64,000 nucleotides of DNA from contig SNVD02009897.1 of the NCBI GenBank assembly GCA_013180625.2, positions 62,001 to 126,000 on the forward strand, given 5' to 3'. Position 1 is the stretch's first letter. Each line of letters begins with the position of its first letter. The notes below the pieces were generated by a model that did no database searches, was not told where the DNA came from, and saw only the letters and a program-made list of their open reading frames with translations. This stretch comes from Boswellia sacra (Eukaryota > Streptophyta > Magnoliopsida > Sapindales > Burseraceae). The position numbers and the translations under genes are program-made. Below are positions 35,203-48,506 of this stretch, piece after piece.

Positions 35203-38200
35203 TGTAAGGACCCAGATGTAAATTCAATCAAATCGACGTAGCGAAAACATCTTCGAGACTAGAACCTTGCAATCACAAGCTTCAATTTATCTGTGCTTTC
35301 TTCCAATTTGGTTCCTCGGTATACCTGAATTTTGTCTGAACTAGAAGAGTGGGCGTTTATCTAAATTGGACCTTTCTTGAGAACCCAAAAAAGACACCGA
35401 AAATGCCAAACATCACACTAGCTAGGGAAGGGGTTGGTTTGCGTTTTTCACAAAGTAGTACCTTGAGGTTGGCATAAAACCCTAGGAGCCTTTATATATG
35501 AGCTTAGACGTAAAGACCTAGGCCTCAGCTTTTGTGTTCCTTTCCTTATTGAATAATGAGTGGGCTTCCTCATCTGTTAGGCTTTTTATTTCATATAAAT
35601 CTTAATTGTGCCTTTTGATGGTTATACACTACAAGTCTAACTTAGGCGTAAGCCCAATTTTAAGTAACAATTTAATTAACAAATATTTAATTAATTAAGC
35701 TCTATTAATTAAATATTTGGCCCAACAACAACCCCACTAAACATTTATTTAAATACCTGAGCTTTCTTTATTCACTAATAACAAATTAAATTAAATATTT
35801 TATTTTCTCATAGTCTAGACCCTATTTAGATCATTTATATCAACTATCTAAGAAACCTATAATGGACATATTTAATTATATACTTTAATAGGTTTGACCT
35901 AATATCCTATTTTCTTATAATTATAGGCCCCTCCTATTAATTTTCATCCATTTCACTATAGGCCCAAAGTTGTACTCTTAAATTAAATATTCTTTACAGA
36001 AAGTTTAATAATTTAATCTGATTAATTATTTCTTTAGCCCTATCTATTGAGCAATAATTTTATATAATTACCATTCATGGAATACCAATAAGCAGAGCAA
36101 TCTTTTTTTTTCTTTTACATAATTTTATCCCTCCAATTACATCTTAAATCTTTGATACCAGTTTTACACTATTTAAATAATTTAATATTTAAAAACCTTA
36201 ATTTAATAAACCTCCATTAAACACTTGACCAAAATTCTATCAATAAATACAATGTAAAACCATCACGGTGGTATTCTATAATCATATCAGAGTCATAAAT
36301 TTTGTATCTATAGTATAGTTTTTACTAGTATATACATCTTATAATCCTAATTAGACAAGGTATTGATCTTATATATTAGATCTCACTTTCTATTCTAGTC
36401 AAAGACCATAGCCTATATGCTAAATGTACACAACCCACTTAAGATGAGAGAGGAATGCCTTTAGCACTCGATTGTGATAATTTACATTCAATTATGATAT
36501 TTCCACCAAATGTTATAATTTCACGTGGTTTGTGTTTAATGTATTCATAATGCACAAGTATCTTTATCCTAAAGTCTCTACTTCAAATGGTCAGAGACTC
36601 ACTATCTACTTATTAAAGATGAACAACACAACAACCTTGTCTAACCAAAGCATCTAGCTATTATTTATAGGTTGTGAACTAATTTTGAGCTATGACAAAA
36701 CTCTATGTCTCATCTATACCTCATATGCATAGAAATTTTATCAATATAAAAGCTTTGAAACCTTTAGTCATTGATAAAATCATATTTAGGCAATGATAAT
36801 CTTTTATTTCACTACAAGAAAAAATGCACATAGTTGTGGGTTTTTAACCCACGTGCACTAAATACTTGTGGGTTTTTGACCCACAAGAATGCCACTGACA
36901 AATATTATCTTATTTGTGTGTTGGTCAAACTCACAAATAAAATATGCAAATTACTTATCACATGTGAACCCACAAATGTATAACCTATAAGATTGCTTTT
37001 CTTTTAGATATATTTGTCACTTTTTATTATACTCGTGGGTTTTTAACCCACAATTATTTATTTTTGGATTTAAAAAAAATTCATACTTGATTTTGGAATC
37101 ACCAAGTCTAATATATATTTCACAAAAAGGTTCAACAAAATTTAAAATATTATTAACCTAATTTTCAAAATTCACCATATTTTTAAATCAAATATCATTG
37201 AAAATACACTAAAACAATGAAATAAATTTCTTAAAATAATCATCAAAAGAATTCATAATGCGTTTATTTACCAAGTAGGAACAATATTGTTCAATAACTT
37301 AGTAACCATAATCAATGCCTAAACAACATTATAAATGTAATAAGCAATCTTAAACATCCCACAACTAGTACAAATATCATCAGTATAACACCAACAACAA
37401 CCTGCACGAATTACAAAAGTAAAAGTTACATTCAGAAAATGAAAACATGTTACAGTGATCAAGAGTTTCATGCCATGTGTATGGTCCATAATTGCCAACT
37501 CCATGGTATTAATCTAGATAACTTTGCAATATAAATAAGTAGAGAGACAAACATGATAAATCATTTGCAAGCAATGACAAAATGTGTACCCATCTGCTTT
37601 GATAAGACAAGAGAAATTAATCTACTTTAGCGCAAAAAAAAAAAAAAATGTATAAATGAGTAAATAATTATCCTTTCTTCTATTCAAGGAAAGAAGTTCT
37701 TTGAATCCAGATGGACTAATAGAACCGAAAAATTCCAATCCATCTAGTGCAAATAGGAGCTGGACTATGGCTTTCAATAAACTAAAAAATGTCTATGAAT
37801 ACTATTATATAATGGGTTTTGTGATCATAACAATGCGAGTCAATGGATAGAGATTAAGGACCTGTAAATATAATCCCCATAAGTTGACTAGAATCCCTTC
37901 CTAATTAAACCACTTGACAAGAATCTTAAACGTAAGAGATAAGACATGAGACATTTGTATTATGGTTTAACTTTGAATCAACTAAGCTACAATTTAACCA
38001 CAAGTGGGAATTTAATATAATATGTAAACATAATAAAAAATTGCCTTCTGTTGCTTCTCTCTTTTGTCTTTGACCAATACAACCTGCCTAGCCTTGCGTT
38101 GTCTACATGAAAAAAGATAACAAGTTTTTAAATAAAATCAAAGAAAAAAGCATAATGAGTAGTTTTATAAGTGTTTAAATAAAATCAAAGGAAGAAGCAA

Positions 38201-40420
38201 AATGAGTAGTTTTACATCTTTTAATAGTTGAGAACCACTAATAATTGATGTTTACATGGCCTTTGCAGCAGCCAACTCCACTTCCAAATTTGCAATTGTT
38301 TAATCTAATGTTTAATGTTTTGCCCTTTGTATAATAGTCGAAAGACTAACTTACTATTAATAGATATTGAAATATATAGAGCCCATAAAATAGGCTACCA
38401 CTGTAACATGATGGGTCTTCGAAACCTCCTTTAAAATCTCCTCTTATCACACTTTGCATTCGCCTAAACAATAATCAATAATAATGAAATGCACACCATG
38501 TTAATAATCTGTGAGCTATTTAGTTCCGATTAAAAAAATAAATAATTAAACCCCAACTTTAAGGTAATTTTGATGAATACTCCAGCTAACTGGATCACAA
38601 ACCTCTCAAATTTATTTAGCTTTTCATTTCCAACCCATATTTCTCTTGAGATATCTTTAACTTCAGGCACTATCTACATTCTATTACCAACATCTCTTAA
38701 CTAAATGGTAAACTAATGTTAAATAATCATGCTACAAAACTCGGCAGAGTTTGAGTTTATATACATTTGCATAGGCGTGTAGGATTTGGGCTTGCCTAAC
38801 AATTAGCTATCAAATTCCTCCATATTGGACAAAGACACATATGAAATAATCCATCCCTCTATATCATTTCAAATAAAACCCTAAAAAGATAATGTCAGTG
38901 TTATAAATTTGCAATTTATGCTTCATAAAAGCAAAATTATTGGAGTTTCCTTAAATCTAAATAATCTAACAGCTCTGTTTAAGCAAAAATCATATTAAAA
39001 AAAGGGAAAAAAAGAGAAAGCAGAATGTGGAATGATTTGCCTTACTTCCCCTCAAATATATAATGCTTATCAATTTGGATGATTCAACCTCAAACATGTG
39101 AAGGGTAGTTCTGTGTTTAAAATTTGTGTGCTTGTGTAGGTAACATAGAGATAGAGAGCACCGGTAAGTGGAATTATTTACATGTGCATTTATATAGGTT
39201 TGATACAGGTAATAAAAGGTAATCAATTCAACCTGAGGACTACCCCTTAGGACTTGCTATTGCTAGAAAATGACCAAGAGAGTCCTAACCTGAAACGAAT
39301 CCTCTTTCATGAGTGAATGAACATCTCTGATACTCAATGGCCTATCGTGACTTTTGCAAGACCCTTTATTATCAACAACACATACTAATATACAAAAATA
39401 TGACTAAAGCTGCTAAAGAACCGAACCTCTGGTAAAGGTGGGATCACTTGTGTCTTTTCACATACCCTTTGATCAACATCATAAAAAGAATCTCTACCAG
39501 GCACATAATCTGTATGTAGTTCCAAATGTACATTGCCAAATCTTAACTGAAAAATACAATCCAAAAGTTAAACATCAAAAAAGCCTATCATGTATCTTCA
39601 TGTTCCATAAAAATGACAATCTTTATTCAATAAAAAATGAAAATACATAACAAAAATAAAGCTGCAAAAGCTTGTAAAAATTACTTCTTTTAGAGAAAGA
39701 TATATAACAATTTTAGAATGCAAAAGCAGAGCATAATTTTAATAACCATTTATTTAAAGAATAAAAGGTAGATATGTTGCCACCAAGACTAATAAACACT
39801 ACACAGGTAGAGAAAACATTCCAGTCAGCCAACATTGAGAGAAGAAACTGACATAAAGCTAGTTTTCTTCCTCTGGTGTCCATCACTTTGCCAAACTAAA
39901 ACCATCTACAGAATTGAACATACCCTTAGATATGGCAAGATATTTCTTTAAAAGAAAAAAAAAAATTTGCTAAGTTTCTATCGAGTTGGCTTCCTCATTT
40001 TACTTTAGTTATTATTAACAATATAATCAAGCACCAATGCATGAGTTTCGAATCAAAACTTGTAAATATTTCAATTGTCCTAGAACATTTGCAAGCATGG
40101 ATTTCAATAAATTACATGGCGGGCAATTGAATCATTGTTCTTTGAGTCATTTTATTAAACAATTCAAGTGCTGAAAGCTTGACCGTAAATCCAAATTGCA
40201 CAACAAACCATTCAAAAGCGATAAACGACTTCATTTAATCTAGAAAATTATTTCACAATCTATCTTCCTCAAACTAAATATTAAAAAAAAAAAAAAAAGC
40301 ATTAGAGAACCTACAGTGGGCTATAGGTTTTGTCTTCGAAAATGCTTGTTGGGAGTTCTAAAAATGCAATTCCTTATACTAACACTTCAGAGTTGTGAAC
40401 ATGGTTGGGTTACGAGTTAA

Positions 40421-40457
<37 letters not shown>

Positions 40458-40988
40458 AATATAATTTTTGCATCGGGTGTAAAGCAAGAAATTGGGGATA
40501 TGATGAGATGACCCATATCAGTGACAAGAAATTAGGGTTTATAAGAACACAAGAGAGAGAAAGTGAATAGAAGGGCAAAATAGGAGCAAGGTCATAGTGA
40601 AATCAGTTAGTGAGGTGATGAAGTGAGTCAGTAGGGTTGGTTTTCATGAAGCATTGGTGAAAGAGGGAGAGAGAGTGAAAGAGGGAAAGTGAAAAGATAG
40701 GGAGAGGGAAAGTGATCGAAGAGAGGGAAGTGAGATTTTTGTTACGGGGTTTTCATTTTTGTCTCTTGTTTTTTAAAGTGAAAATTTTGGACATTTGAAA
40801 ACCCACAAATATTATTAAAATTAAGGTTTGACCACTAAATATGTGTTATAATTGATAGTATTATAAAAATCCCTCAAATATATCAAAAATTATGTGACAA
40901 GTATACAAAAAATTCTTATAGTGAATTTATTCATATAATGCTTATAAATTACATAAAATATCCATACTCTCGATGCATATCACTAACA
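35203..40988. repeat. Solo LTR in copia B integrase, split by a CACTA
   Basis: Begins TGTAAGGACCCAGATG and ends CACTAACA. It is flanked by TAAAG at 35198-35202 and 40989-40993, a perfect 5-bp duplication, and the integrase frame resumes after it. Removing the CACTA at 36810-40923 leaves about 1670 bp, with no primer site or retrotransposon coding sequence inside. A TATATATGAG word near 35493 could be its promoter. The family was not identified. Confidence 0.85.
36810..40923 (-). mobile_element. CACTA-type element inside the solo LTR (4.1 kb)
   Basis: Left end CACTACAAGAAAAAATGC; right end TTCTTATAGTG, whose inverted reading is CACTATAAGAATTTTTTG. Near both ends AACCCACAA-type words recur. 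The flanking triplets (TTT and AAT) do not match, so the target duplication is not proven. Minus-strand stretches look coding, for example LRFGNVHLELHTDYVPGR near 39540-39490, VVDNKGSCKSHDRPLSIRDV near 39370-39310 and a Lys/Arg-rich piece near 38100-38050. I could not assign them to a transposase domain. An (AT)n run lies at 40435-40457. Confidence 0.7.
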
Positions 40989-40993
40989 TAAAG

Positions 40994-43557
40994 AATGTCT
41001 TAGAGCCCGTTTATTCAAATATTTGTGGTTCAATAAATCCAATTTCTAATAGAGATAAAAGATATTTCATTACCTTCATTGATGATTATAGTTGAAAAAC
41101 TTGGACTTTGTTTTTGTAAGAGAAATCAAAAGCTTTTGTTGCATTTAAAAGCTTCAAGGCACATGTTGAAAATAAAACTAGGAGAGTTGTCAAAACTTTT
41201 CGTACTGATCATGGTGGAGAGTATTGCCTAAAAGAATTTAAAGCTTTTTGTGGTTAATAAGGTATTTGAAGGGAACTTACAACTGCCTACTGATCATCTT
41301 AACAAAATGGTGTATCAGAAAGAAAGAATAGAACAATTCTCAACAATGTATGAAGTAATAAAGGGAATGTGCCAAAGAGTTTTTAGCATGAAGATGTAAA
41401 ATGGAGCATCCGTGTGTTAAACAGAAGTCCTACTTTTTCTATTCAAAACATGGCACCCCTGAGAAAGCATGGAGTGAGAGGAAACCAAGAGTAGATCGCT
41501 TTAGAATCTTTGGTTGCATTGCGTATGCACATGTTCTAGATGAGAAAAGGAAGAAGCTTGATGACAACGGTGAAAAGTGTGTCTTTTTCAAATTAATTGA
41601 AGTTTCTAAAGCATATGAATTGTTCAATCCACTCAACAAAAAAAAAAAAAAAAATAGTGATCACCAGCAGAGATGTAATTTCTAATGAGAAGGATACATG
41701 AAATTAGACTAAAAATGGTTCAAGGTAGCACCAAGTTCTAGTTACATTTGATGAAGATGAAGATGAAGAGAGGAATGAACCATAGGTGCAATCCATCGGT
41801 GGTGATTGAACAGCAGTTGATCCAATTAACAATGAGCCAGGCTTAAGGAAGCGACCATCTTGGATGATAGATTATGTAAGTGGAGATGAATTGCCTGATG
41901 ATGACCAAATTGCTCACTTTGCTTTGTTACAAATTGTGATCTTTTTACATTTCAAGATGCTATCAAAGAAACAAAATAACAAAAGGCCATGAGTGAAGAG
42001 ACCAAATCAATAGAAAAGAAAAACACTTGCAAGCTGACAGAACTTGCAAAAGGGTAAAAATCCATAAGTGTCAAATGAATTTACTAAAAAAAAAAGAAAA
42101 AAAAAAAGCTAAACAAGAATGGTGAGATTGACAAGTATAAAGCTTGACTCACTACAAAAGGATACAAGCAAGAATTTGGCACTGATTACAAAGAAATGTT
42201 CACTCCAATAGCAAGGCTTGACAGTTTTTGATTGTCTCCATGGCTACTCAAAACTGATGGAAGATTTATTAGTTAGATGTGAAATCGGTGTTTTTGCATG
42301 GCAAGCTACAAGGAAAAGTGTATGTTGATCAGCCTCTTGAATATGTGAAGCAAGGGAGTGAGAACAAGGTATACATAGTAAAAAAGGCATCATGCGGACT
42401 AAAACCAGCACCAAGAGCTTGGTATATTTGTATAAATGCTTATATTTCTAGAGAAGGCTTTCATAAATGTCCTCATGAGCATGCATTTTTCACAATGCTA
42501 GGAGATATTAGAAAAAAGCTTGTTGGGTATCTTTATGTTGATGATATTGTATATATTGGTAATGATACAGTCATGATTGATGCTTTTAATTAAGAAAAAT
42601 ATGATGATTGAATTTGAAATATCTAATTTGGGATTAATGCATTATTTCCTTAGGATTGAAGTTGTGTAATCAACTGTCGACATTTTTATTTCACAGAAAA
42701 AATATGTCCTTGAGATTTTTAACATATTCAAAATGATGGATTACAATCCAACTTGTACACCTACCAAATGCGGCTTAAAATCGATTAAAGATGATCGAGA
42801 GAAAAAGATAAATGCTATTGTTTTACTAGTAGATAGTTGGATGTTTGATGCATTTAACTTGAACAAGGCCTGATATAATGTATGTTGTTAGTATCATGAG
42901 ACAGTACACAGAGAATCCAATTGGCAATCATCTTTTAGCCACAAAAAGGATCTTTCGCTACTTGAAAGGTACACTAGATTGTGGAGCTTTGTACAAAGCA
43001 AGAACAAAAGGAAATTTGGTTCGTTTTTCTGACAATGAGTAGGCTGGAGATATTGGAGATAGAAAAAGTACATCAGGTTTGTTTTTACGATGAGTTATGG
43101 AGCTGCGTTATAGTCATCAAAGAAGTAATAGATTGTAACCTTGTCATCTACAGAGGGTGAATTTGTTGCAGCAGCTTTATGTTTATGCCAAGTTGTCTAG
43201 TTGAGAAAGTCGCTTGAAACACGTCAGCATCAGTAGGAAGGAGCAACAACAATCTATTGTGACAACATTTTAGCAATCAGGATTTCAAAGAATCCAATTC
43301 TTCATGGTAGGAGCAAACATATAGATGTTAGATACCTTTTCTTGTGTAATCTTTGCATGATGGTGTAATTGATTTGGTTTTTTGTAAAAGTGAAGATCAA
43401 GTAGCAGAAGTTCTAACTAAACCACTCAAGCAAGATGCATTTGAAAAACTTTAGAGGAATGCTTGGAGTCTACTTTTCCAAGAATGTAGTTTCAGGGAGG
43501 GCATTGCAAAACTGTTGAAGATTGTTTATCTCTAAACTAATTTCTGTAGATGTCAGT
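40994..43557 (+). pseudogene. copia B integrase-RT-RNase H remnant
   Basis: Integrase resumes with ICGSINPISNRDKRYFITFI and RTDHGGEYCLKEFKAF, and keeps NGVSERKNRTILN. At the usual first catalytic Asp position (HSDICG) the copy reads YSNICG. A piece with RFRIFGCIAYAHVLDEKRKK follows. RT is seen at 42279-42593 with GLKPAPRAWYICINAYI and the catalytic LYVDDIVYIGND. RNase H traces (TLSSTEGEFVAAA) are near 43140-43180. Many stops and shifts divide these blocks. Orientation and order agree with the upstream gag. Confidence 0.82.
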
Positions 43558-43568
43558 TTAAGAGGGGA

Positions 43569-43882
43569 TGATAAGAATTATTATCATTTTATCTAGTATT
43601 GTGAAAGATCTAGTCCGACCAAGTCCAGATTGTTTACTTGTTATAGCAGTGGCCTTTAGTGGTGCAATAGGTTGTTTTATTTTACTAGTTTGTAGGAGTA
43701 ATGATTAGTGATCAGAAGTTAGTGGGTAAGTAGTATGTTTGCTGGTTATTTACTTTTCATGTAATGGCTATTTATAAGCTTCTATTCATTATCAATGAAA
43801 ACATAGTTTCACATGATTCCATTTCCTTTTTTCATAGTTTAGTCAATCCTTTTCTTTATTTAAGTTCATTGACAGAGTAATA
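43569..43882 (+). repeat. 3' LTR of copia B
   Basis: Starts TGATAAGAATTATTATC and ends GAGTAATA. It shares ordered blocks with the 5' LTR (TTTGTAGGAGTAATRATTAG, ATGGCTATTTATAAGCTTC, TTATCAATGAAAACA). It is preceded by a purine run at about 43558-43568 (AAGAGGGGA) that fits a polypurine tract. The end was set by alignment with the 5' LTR and by the ATTAA that follows. Confidence 0.85.
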
Positions 43883-43887
43883 ATTAA

Positions 43888-46069
43888 ATCATTTATTTAT
43901 GAAGAGATTTGATGTAGTGGAAATAGTTATAAGACAGACACCACAATAAGCTAGAATTCGATATATTAAAAAGGAGGACATTAAAGGAAATAAGTTGATT
44001 TTTGTATTTCAGTTAACTTTTAATATTAATCCGACAGAATAATTAAAATAAAAATTGATTATATAGATATTTGAATATAAAAATATATATTTCATAATAA
44101 TTTTTTGGGTATATATATAGATACGAGTGTATATGTGTGTGTGTGTAAAAGGGTACGTAAATAAATATTGAAAAATGATGTCCGTCATCCATAACCTATT
44201 ACGTGAACAGCACTAATATTATGCAGCGCCAAAATTCCGTTTTACACACAAGTGCCAACTTACACTTAGCAAGGGGATTGTGCTGTGACATCATGCGCTT
44301 GTTATATGCGATCATATCAAATTCATAATTACTTTTTCCCTAAGAATTTATTAAAATTGATGTTTTGTCTAAAAGGTCTTAAAATATAATTGGGTGCTTA
44401 TTTTCCTTGGTTTTTTTCCAAATATTTGGCTTGTAAAATCTATGAGAATTTCTAGTCATGTTCATTGCAAAATGTAATTATCAATTGTACTTGTTGAATT
44501 AGTTTTAAATAATGAAATTAATAGTTAACTTAAATTTGATACGAAAATGATACACTTAATTTGAAGGAGTCAGCACCGAGTGCATTGACTACACGAGATT
44601 GTATAAAAATCGTGATTAATATATAAAAAGAGTAATGATACCTTTTTTACATGAGATCTCAAATTTTATGTGTCACGCTCGTGTGAATTGCTGCATCAGT
44701 TACTAAATTTGATGCACCTTTATGTCAATTGAGATCTAATGTTTGATATTTCCTTTGGAAAGAATATAGTTACTTTATATAAAAATTGATAATGAATATA
44801 TAAAACTTGTAAAAAGCTTAAAGGTGATATTTACGATATTTATGTCCATTACAACTTTTATATTCAAAACAACTTTTTAATTTATTTATAACTTGTATTT
44901 ACAATTTTTATATGACTAGATGTATCGATACATCGAGTGTTACACTACAGTACTACTATCGATACATCCAATCTTACACCAATTTTTCATTATAGTATTA
45001 CTATCAATAAATAGAATATTACACTATAGTATAAAATAATTAAGTTTAATTTGTACAAGCATCTATGCATATATAATTCACGGCCTGTAAATTCAATTAT
45101 TTCCAAGACATGCATAATTGATGTGTGTGCAAAAATTTATATGTGCATGAATGTGCAAAAATTCTTTTATTTAGTCTTCAACAACTCCGGGAATCCATCT
45201 TGTCTGATTCCTTCAAAATATTTATCTTTCGGTTAACGTTTGAACCTGCCTAGCTATTTCGGCGCGACAGTGACTTTACAGAGTTTGATATCAGAAATTC
45301 TGATAAAGTTTGTTTGCAATTTGACGCTCTTACATGTTTGCGCAATTGCGTAATTAAATTTGTGTTGACAAGGATGCTTTGGTGTTTTTTCCTTCATCTT
45401 ATTTCCATGAAAAAACAAGCTTTGAACAATATTAAATTACAACTTTGCTATGTTATCTAATTGTACGATAAATACTTTCAGAATTTTTATGTGTTGTCTT
45501 GTGATGAAGAATTTCAGTTTTTATCAATCAAAATTTTATCTGAATATGTACTGATTCAATAATCATATTATTCCCATGAGTAATATGAATTTATTAAAAT
45601 TTATTTTGACAAGCAGAGTGAATGGATTATGTACCAGTGTTTGTCAACCTAACAATACTGAGAGCTAATATTTATTTTGGATGATTTTATTTTTAATCTC
45701 TATGTATACATTACAAAATGATTTTATGTATCAGTGTTTGTCAACCTCACATTCTGTATCATTTGCTCTCTTGCAGACACATACTAACTGTTAACACCTT
45801 AGAAAGTTCATTAAAAGTCCACGGACGATTAAGATGATTAACTTCGCATAAAATTATTTGAAAAGAAAAATAATTATTAATTATTGATTTCATAATTATC
45901 CAGTAGTATTTATTTTATATATGAACATTATTGTATACATGAAGTTATGAACATTATTGTAAGAGGGGTTGGATGAATTTTACCACCGTTATCAACAATT
46001 CCTACCCAATTTAATGACACTGTAAATGGCAACTTTTGCACCGAAATGGATTTAAACGTTTTGGGTCAT
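43888..46069. other. AT-rich intergenic stretch
   Basis: No gene recognised. It contains a (TG)n run near 44130-44147, a short palindrome at 44937-44950 (GATGTATCGATACATC) and the dispersed repeat at 45425-45690 shared with 30845-31085. Confidence 0.45.
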
Positions 46070-46371
46070 TCTACGGTACAATCAATATACCGTACATTCG
46101 TTTTTTAATTTTTTGTAAATGTAGTGTAAAAATTGTAAATCTTTGTATAAAAGTTGTAAATGCGAAAAAAAAGTAGTAAATGAATCATTTTTAATATTTA
46201 CGACTTTTATATAAAGATTTACAACTTTTACACTAATTTTACAAAAAATAAAAAAATTTCATTTACAACTTTTTTTCACATTTACAACTTTTATACCAAA
46301 ATTTACAACTTTTACGTTAATTTTACAAAAAATTAGAAAATGGGTGCACCGGTACAGCCGATGCACCCTAG
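46070..46371. mobile_element. Small foldback element, second copy of the type at 7299
   Basis: Left part CTACGGTACAATCAATATACCG and right part GGTACAGCCGATGCACCCTAG are imperfect inverted repeats. The interior carries TTTACAACTTTTATA in one orientation and TATAAAAGTTGTAAA in the other. It shares the GTACAGCCG...CTA end with 7299-7534. No target duplication is clear. Confidence 0.5.
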
Positions 46372-48506
46372 CTAAAGCCAAAAGTTTTAGCCATTGTGTC
46401 CTGATAGGCCGTGTGTGCTTGAGAATCTGGACTGGATTAGATTGGGATGAAGATCGAAAGTTTGAGATCGCATTTATATAATATTATCTTATTTTTGGTG
46501 TAGTATAGAACTAATTTATCTTATTAGATGATAATTTTTAAAAATGAAATTGTTTAATTTTTATTTAGTATAAAATTAATTAATTAATTTATAAATTTTT
46601 TGTATCATTATTTTAATTTTATTTAATCAATATTTATTTATTTATTAGTTTTATTATAATTTCAATGTAAAATTAAATTTTATTTTTTAAATATGAATGA
46701 TTTAATATTATTATTTACAATATGAAAACAGAGCTATTAATTGAATTTTAATATTTAACTAATAATATTTTAGTTATTTATTATTATTATATTACTATTT
46801 ATATTAATTTTATTCATAAGAATAACATTTTTAAAAATTATCAATAATATGATAATAGAATTATTTATTTTCTATTAATATTTATTCAGTAATATTTTAA
46901 TTGTTTAATTATTATTAAAATGTTAATATAATTATTGAAAGAAGGGAAAAATTAATAAGTTAGTGTATACGGAGCTCAAAAAATTGTTTAACAATTTTAT
47001 GTTAAATTATTAGACTAATTATATCAAATAATTTTGTTGTATGAACAATTTTGATTAGTACAAAATTCAGTTTTAAAAAATTGCTACAGTTTATAATTAC
47101 ATAGAATATAACATAGTTTCAGTAATATTTGTGCTTGGGGATGAGTGTATTATGTGATTGATAACATTTGATTGAAAAATTTACGAAACGGTTGCACGTA
47201 GCATTATCCTTCACGTTACGTCCAATTTCCACTCAAAGAATGTTCCATGGAATATGAAACAAAGAGACAAATCAAACAAAATTTAGATTTTAGGTTGTTG
47301 TCATTTTTATAACATGTTAGATCTTGATAATTGATTAACTTTCAGAGTTGTCAACGTGACACGCATAAAAGTGATGTATAAATAGGTGACAAAAGCATAT
47401 TTTAACATTATATAAAGAATACGTATTATGTACAAACATAACTAACAGCATATATTAAAGTAATAATTATATAAATGAACTTAATAATAGTACACTTACG
47501 TAAATAGTCGGTTAGCAAAATAATTTATGCACTTTATATTATTACATATCAATTTTACAGTGTTACCAAGTTGACACGAAAATTTACCAATAACAACATG
47601 AAAATCTTAAATACATTCAATACTATATATAAAAATTTAATCGACAGTACTCTTTATGCTGTATATTATAATATATTTAGTGCAATATAAAATTGCATTG
47701 GCAACAAATTAAAAGCAAGTTTATACCTGTTGAGGTTCAACCAAATCCAAAGTGTGAAGCGCCCAAATCTATATGCAGCATACAATACACAACGTATAAT
47801 AACCTCACAATATTGAGACCCAATCCAAAGTCAATTCCAAAGGCTAATGAAAGCCCAGTCCACATACTGTGCCCTAAATACAACAAGACACAAGCAAAAG
47901 CCCTATGACACTTTCTGCGTTGGGCGTCGACACATTCGTATGAGTTCAAACAGTGTGCACCATCCAATGAGATAAATTAGGACCAAGCCGCGTGCACAAA
48001 TTAGACTTTTATCAAATTTATCCAACGTGCAACATATAACAAGTATTTGAGGCTCCGACGGGCTTGAGTTAAACTTCATCCATAGCATGCTACAAATGGT
48101 AGAAATTATCCCCACATTTTATTGAATCTTATGTCATTTCATCTCCTCTAAATAAGTGTTTTGAGTGAGATCAACGTACAAGAATATGCAATTCTCAAGG
48201 AACTTTTAGAAGTTGTTAGCATTCATGAGATGAAGGAATACAGAAAAGCATGGATGGAATCATTTAAAATCTACACTTCTAAGCTCACTAATGCACAGTG
48301 GAGCTACAAAATAAGAACTCACTTATCAAAGTGAGATTTAATTTGGTATATTTTAATCACAGATTATGCACATCTCAATTTGAGAAGGCTTAGTTATTAC
48401 AACTGACATATAACTTAAATCGTAAAACAAAATCAAGATGTTAAATATAACTCAGCTGGAAATATAAATTTACATGCCTGATAGGGTTTGCGCCATCCTC
48501 CTAATG
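46372..48506. other. Intergenic stretch and 3' flank of the NAA30 gene
   Basis: Very AT-rich up to about 47700. The part nearest 48506 is the likely 3' UTR of the minus-strand NAA30 gene. No other gene was recognised; short open frames at 47693-48115 overlap on both strands without motifs. Confidence 0.45.

Larger units (their letters stand above)
31097..43882 (+). mobile_element. Ty1/copia LTR retrotransposon B, heavily nested
   Basis: LTRs at 31097-33059 and 43569-43882 flank gag, protease, integrase, RT and RNase H remnants. ATTAA precedes the 5' LTR (31092-31096) and follows the 3' LTR (43883-43887), as a 5-bp target duplication. Four later insertions split it: a MULE foldback in the 5' LTR (31271-32926), a hAT MITE in gag (34002-34516) and a solo LTR in integrase (35203-40988), which contains a CACTA (36810-40923). 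Without these the element would be about 4.8 kb. Many stops and frameshifts make it dead. Confidence 0.92.

Noticed and set aside
36807..40926. Three-base target duplication for the inner CACTA
   Set aside because: Flanking triplets are TTT and AAT, which do not match; the element is called from its ends and subterminal words only.
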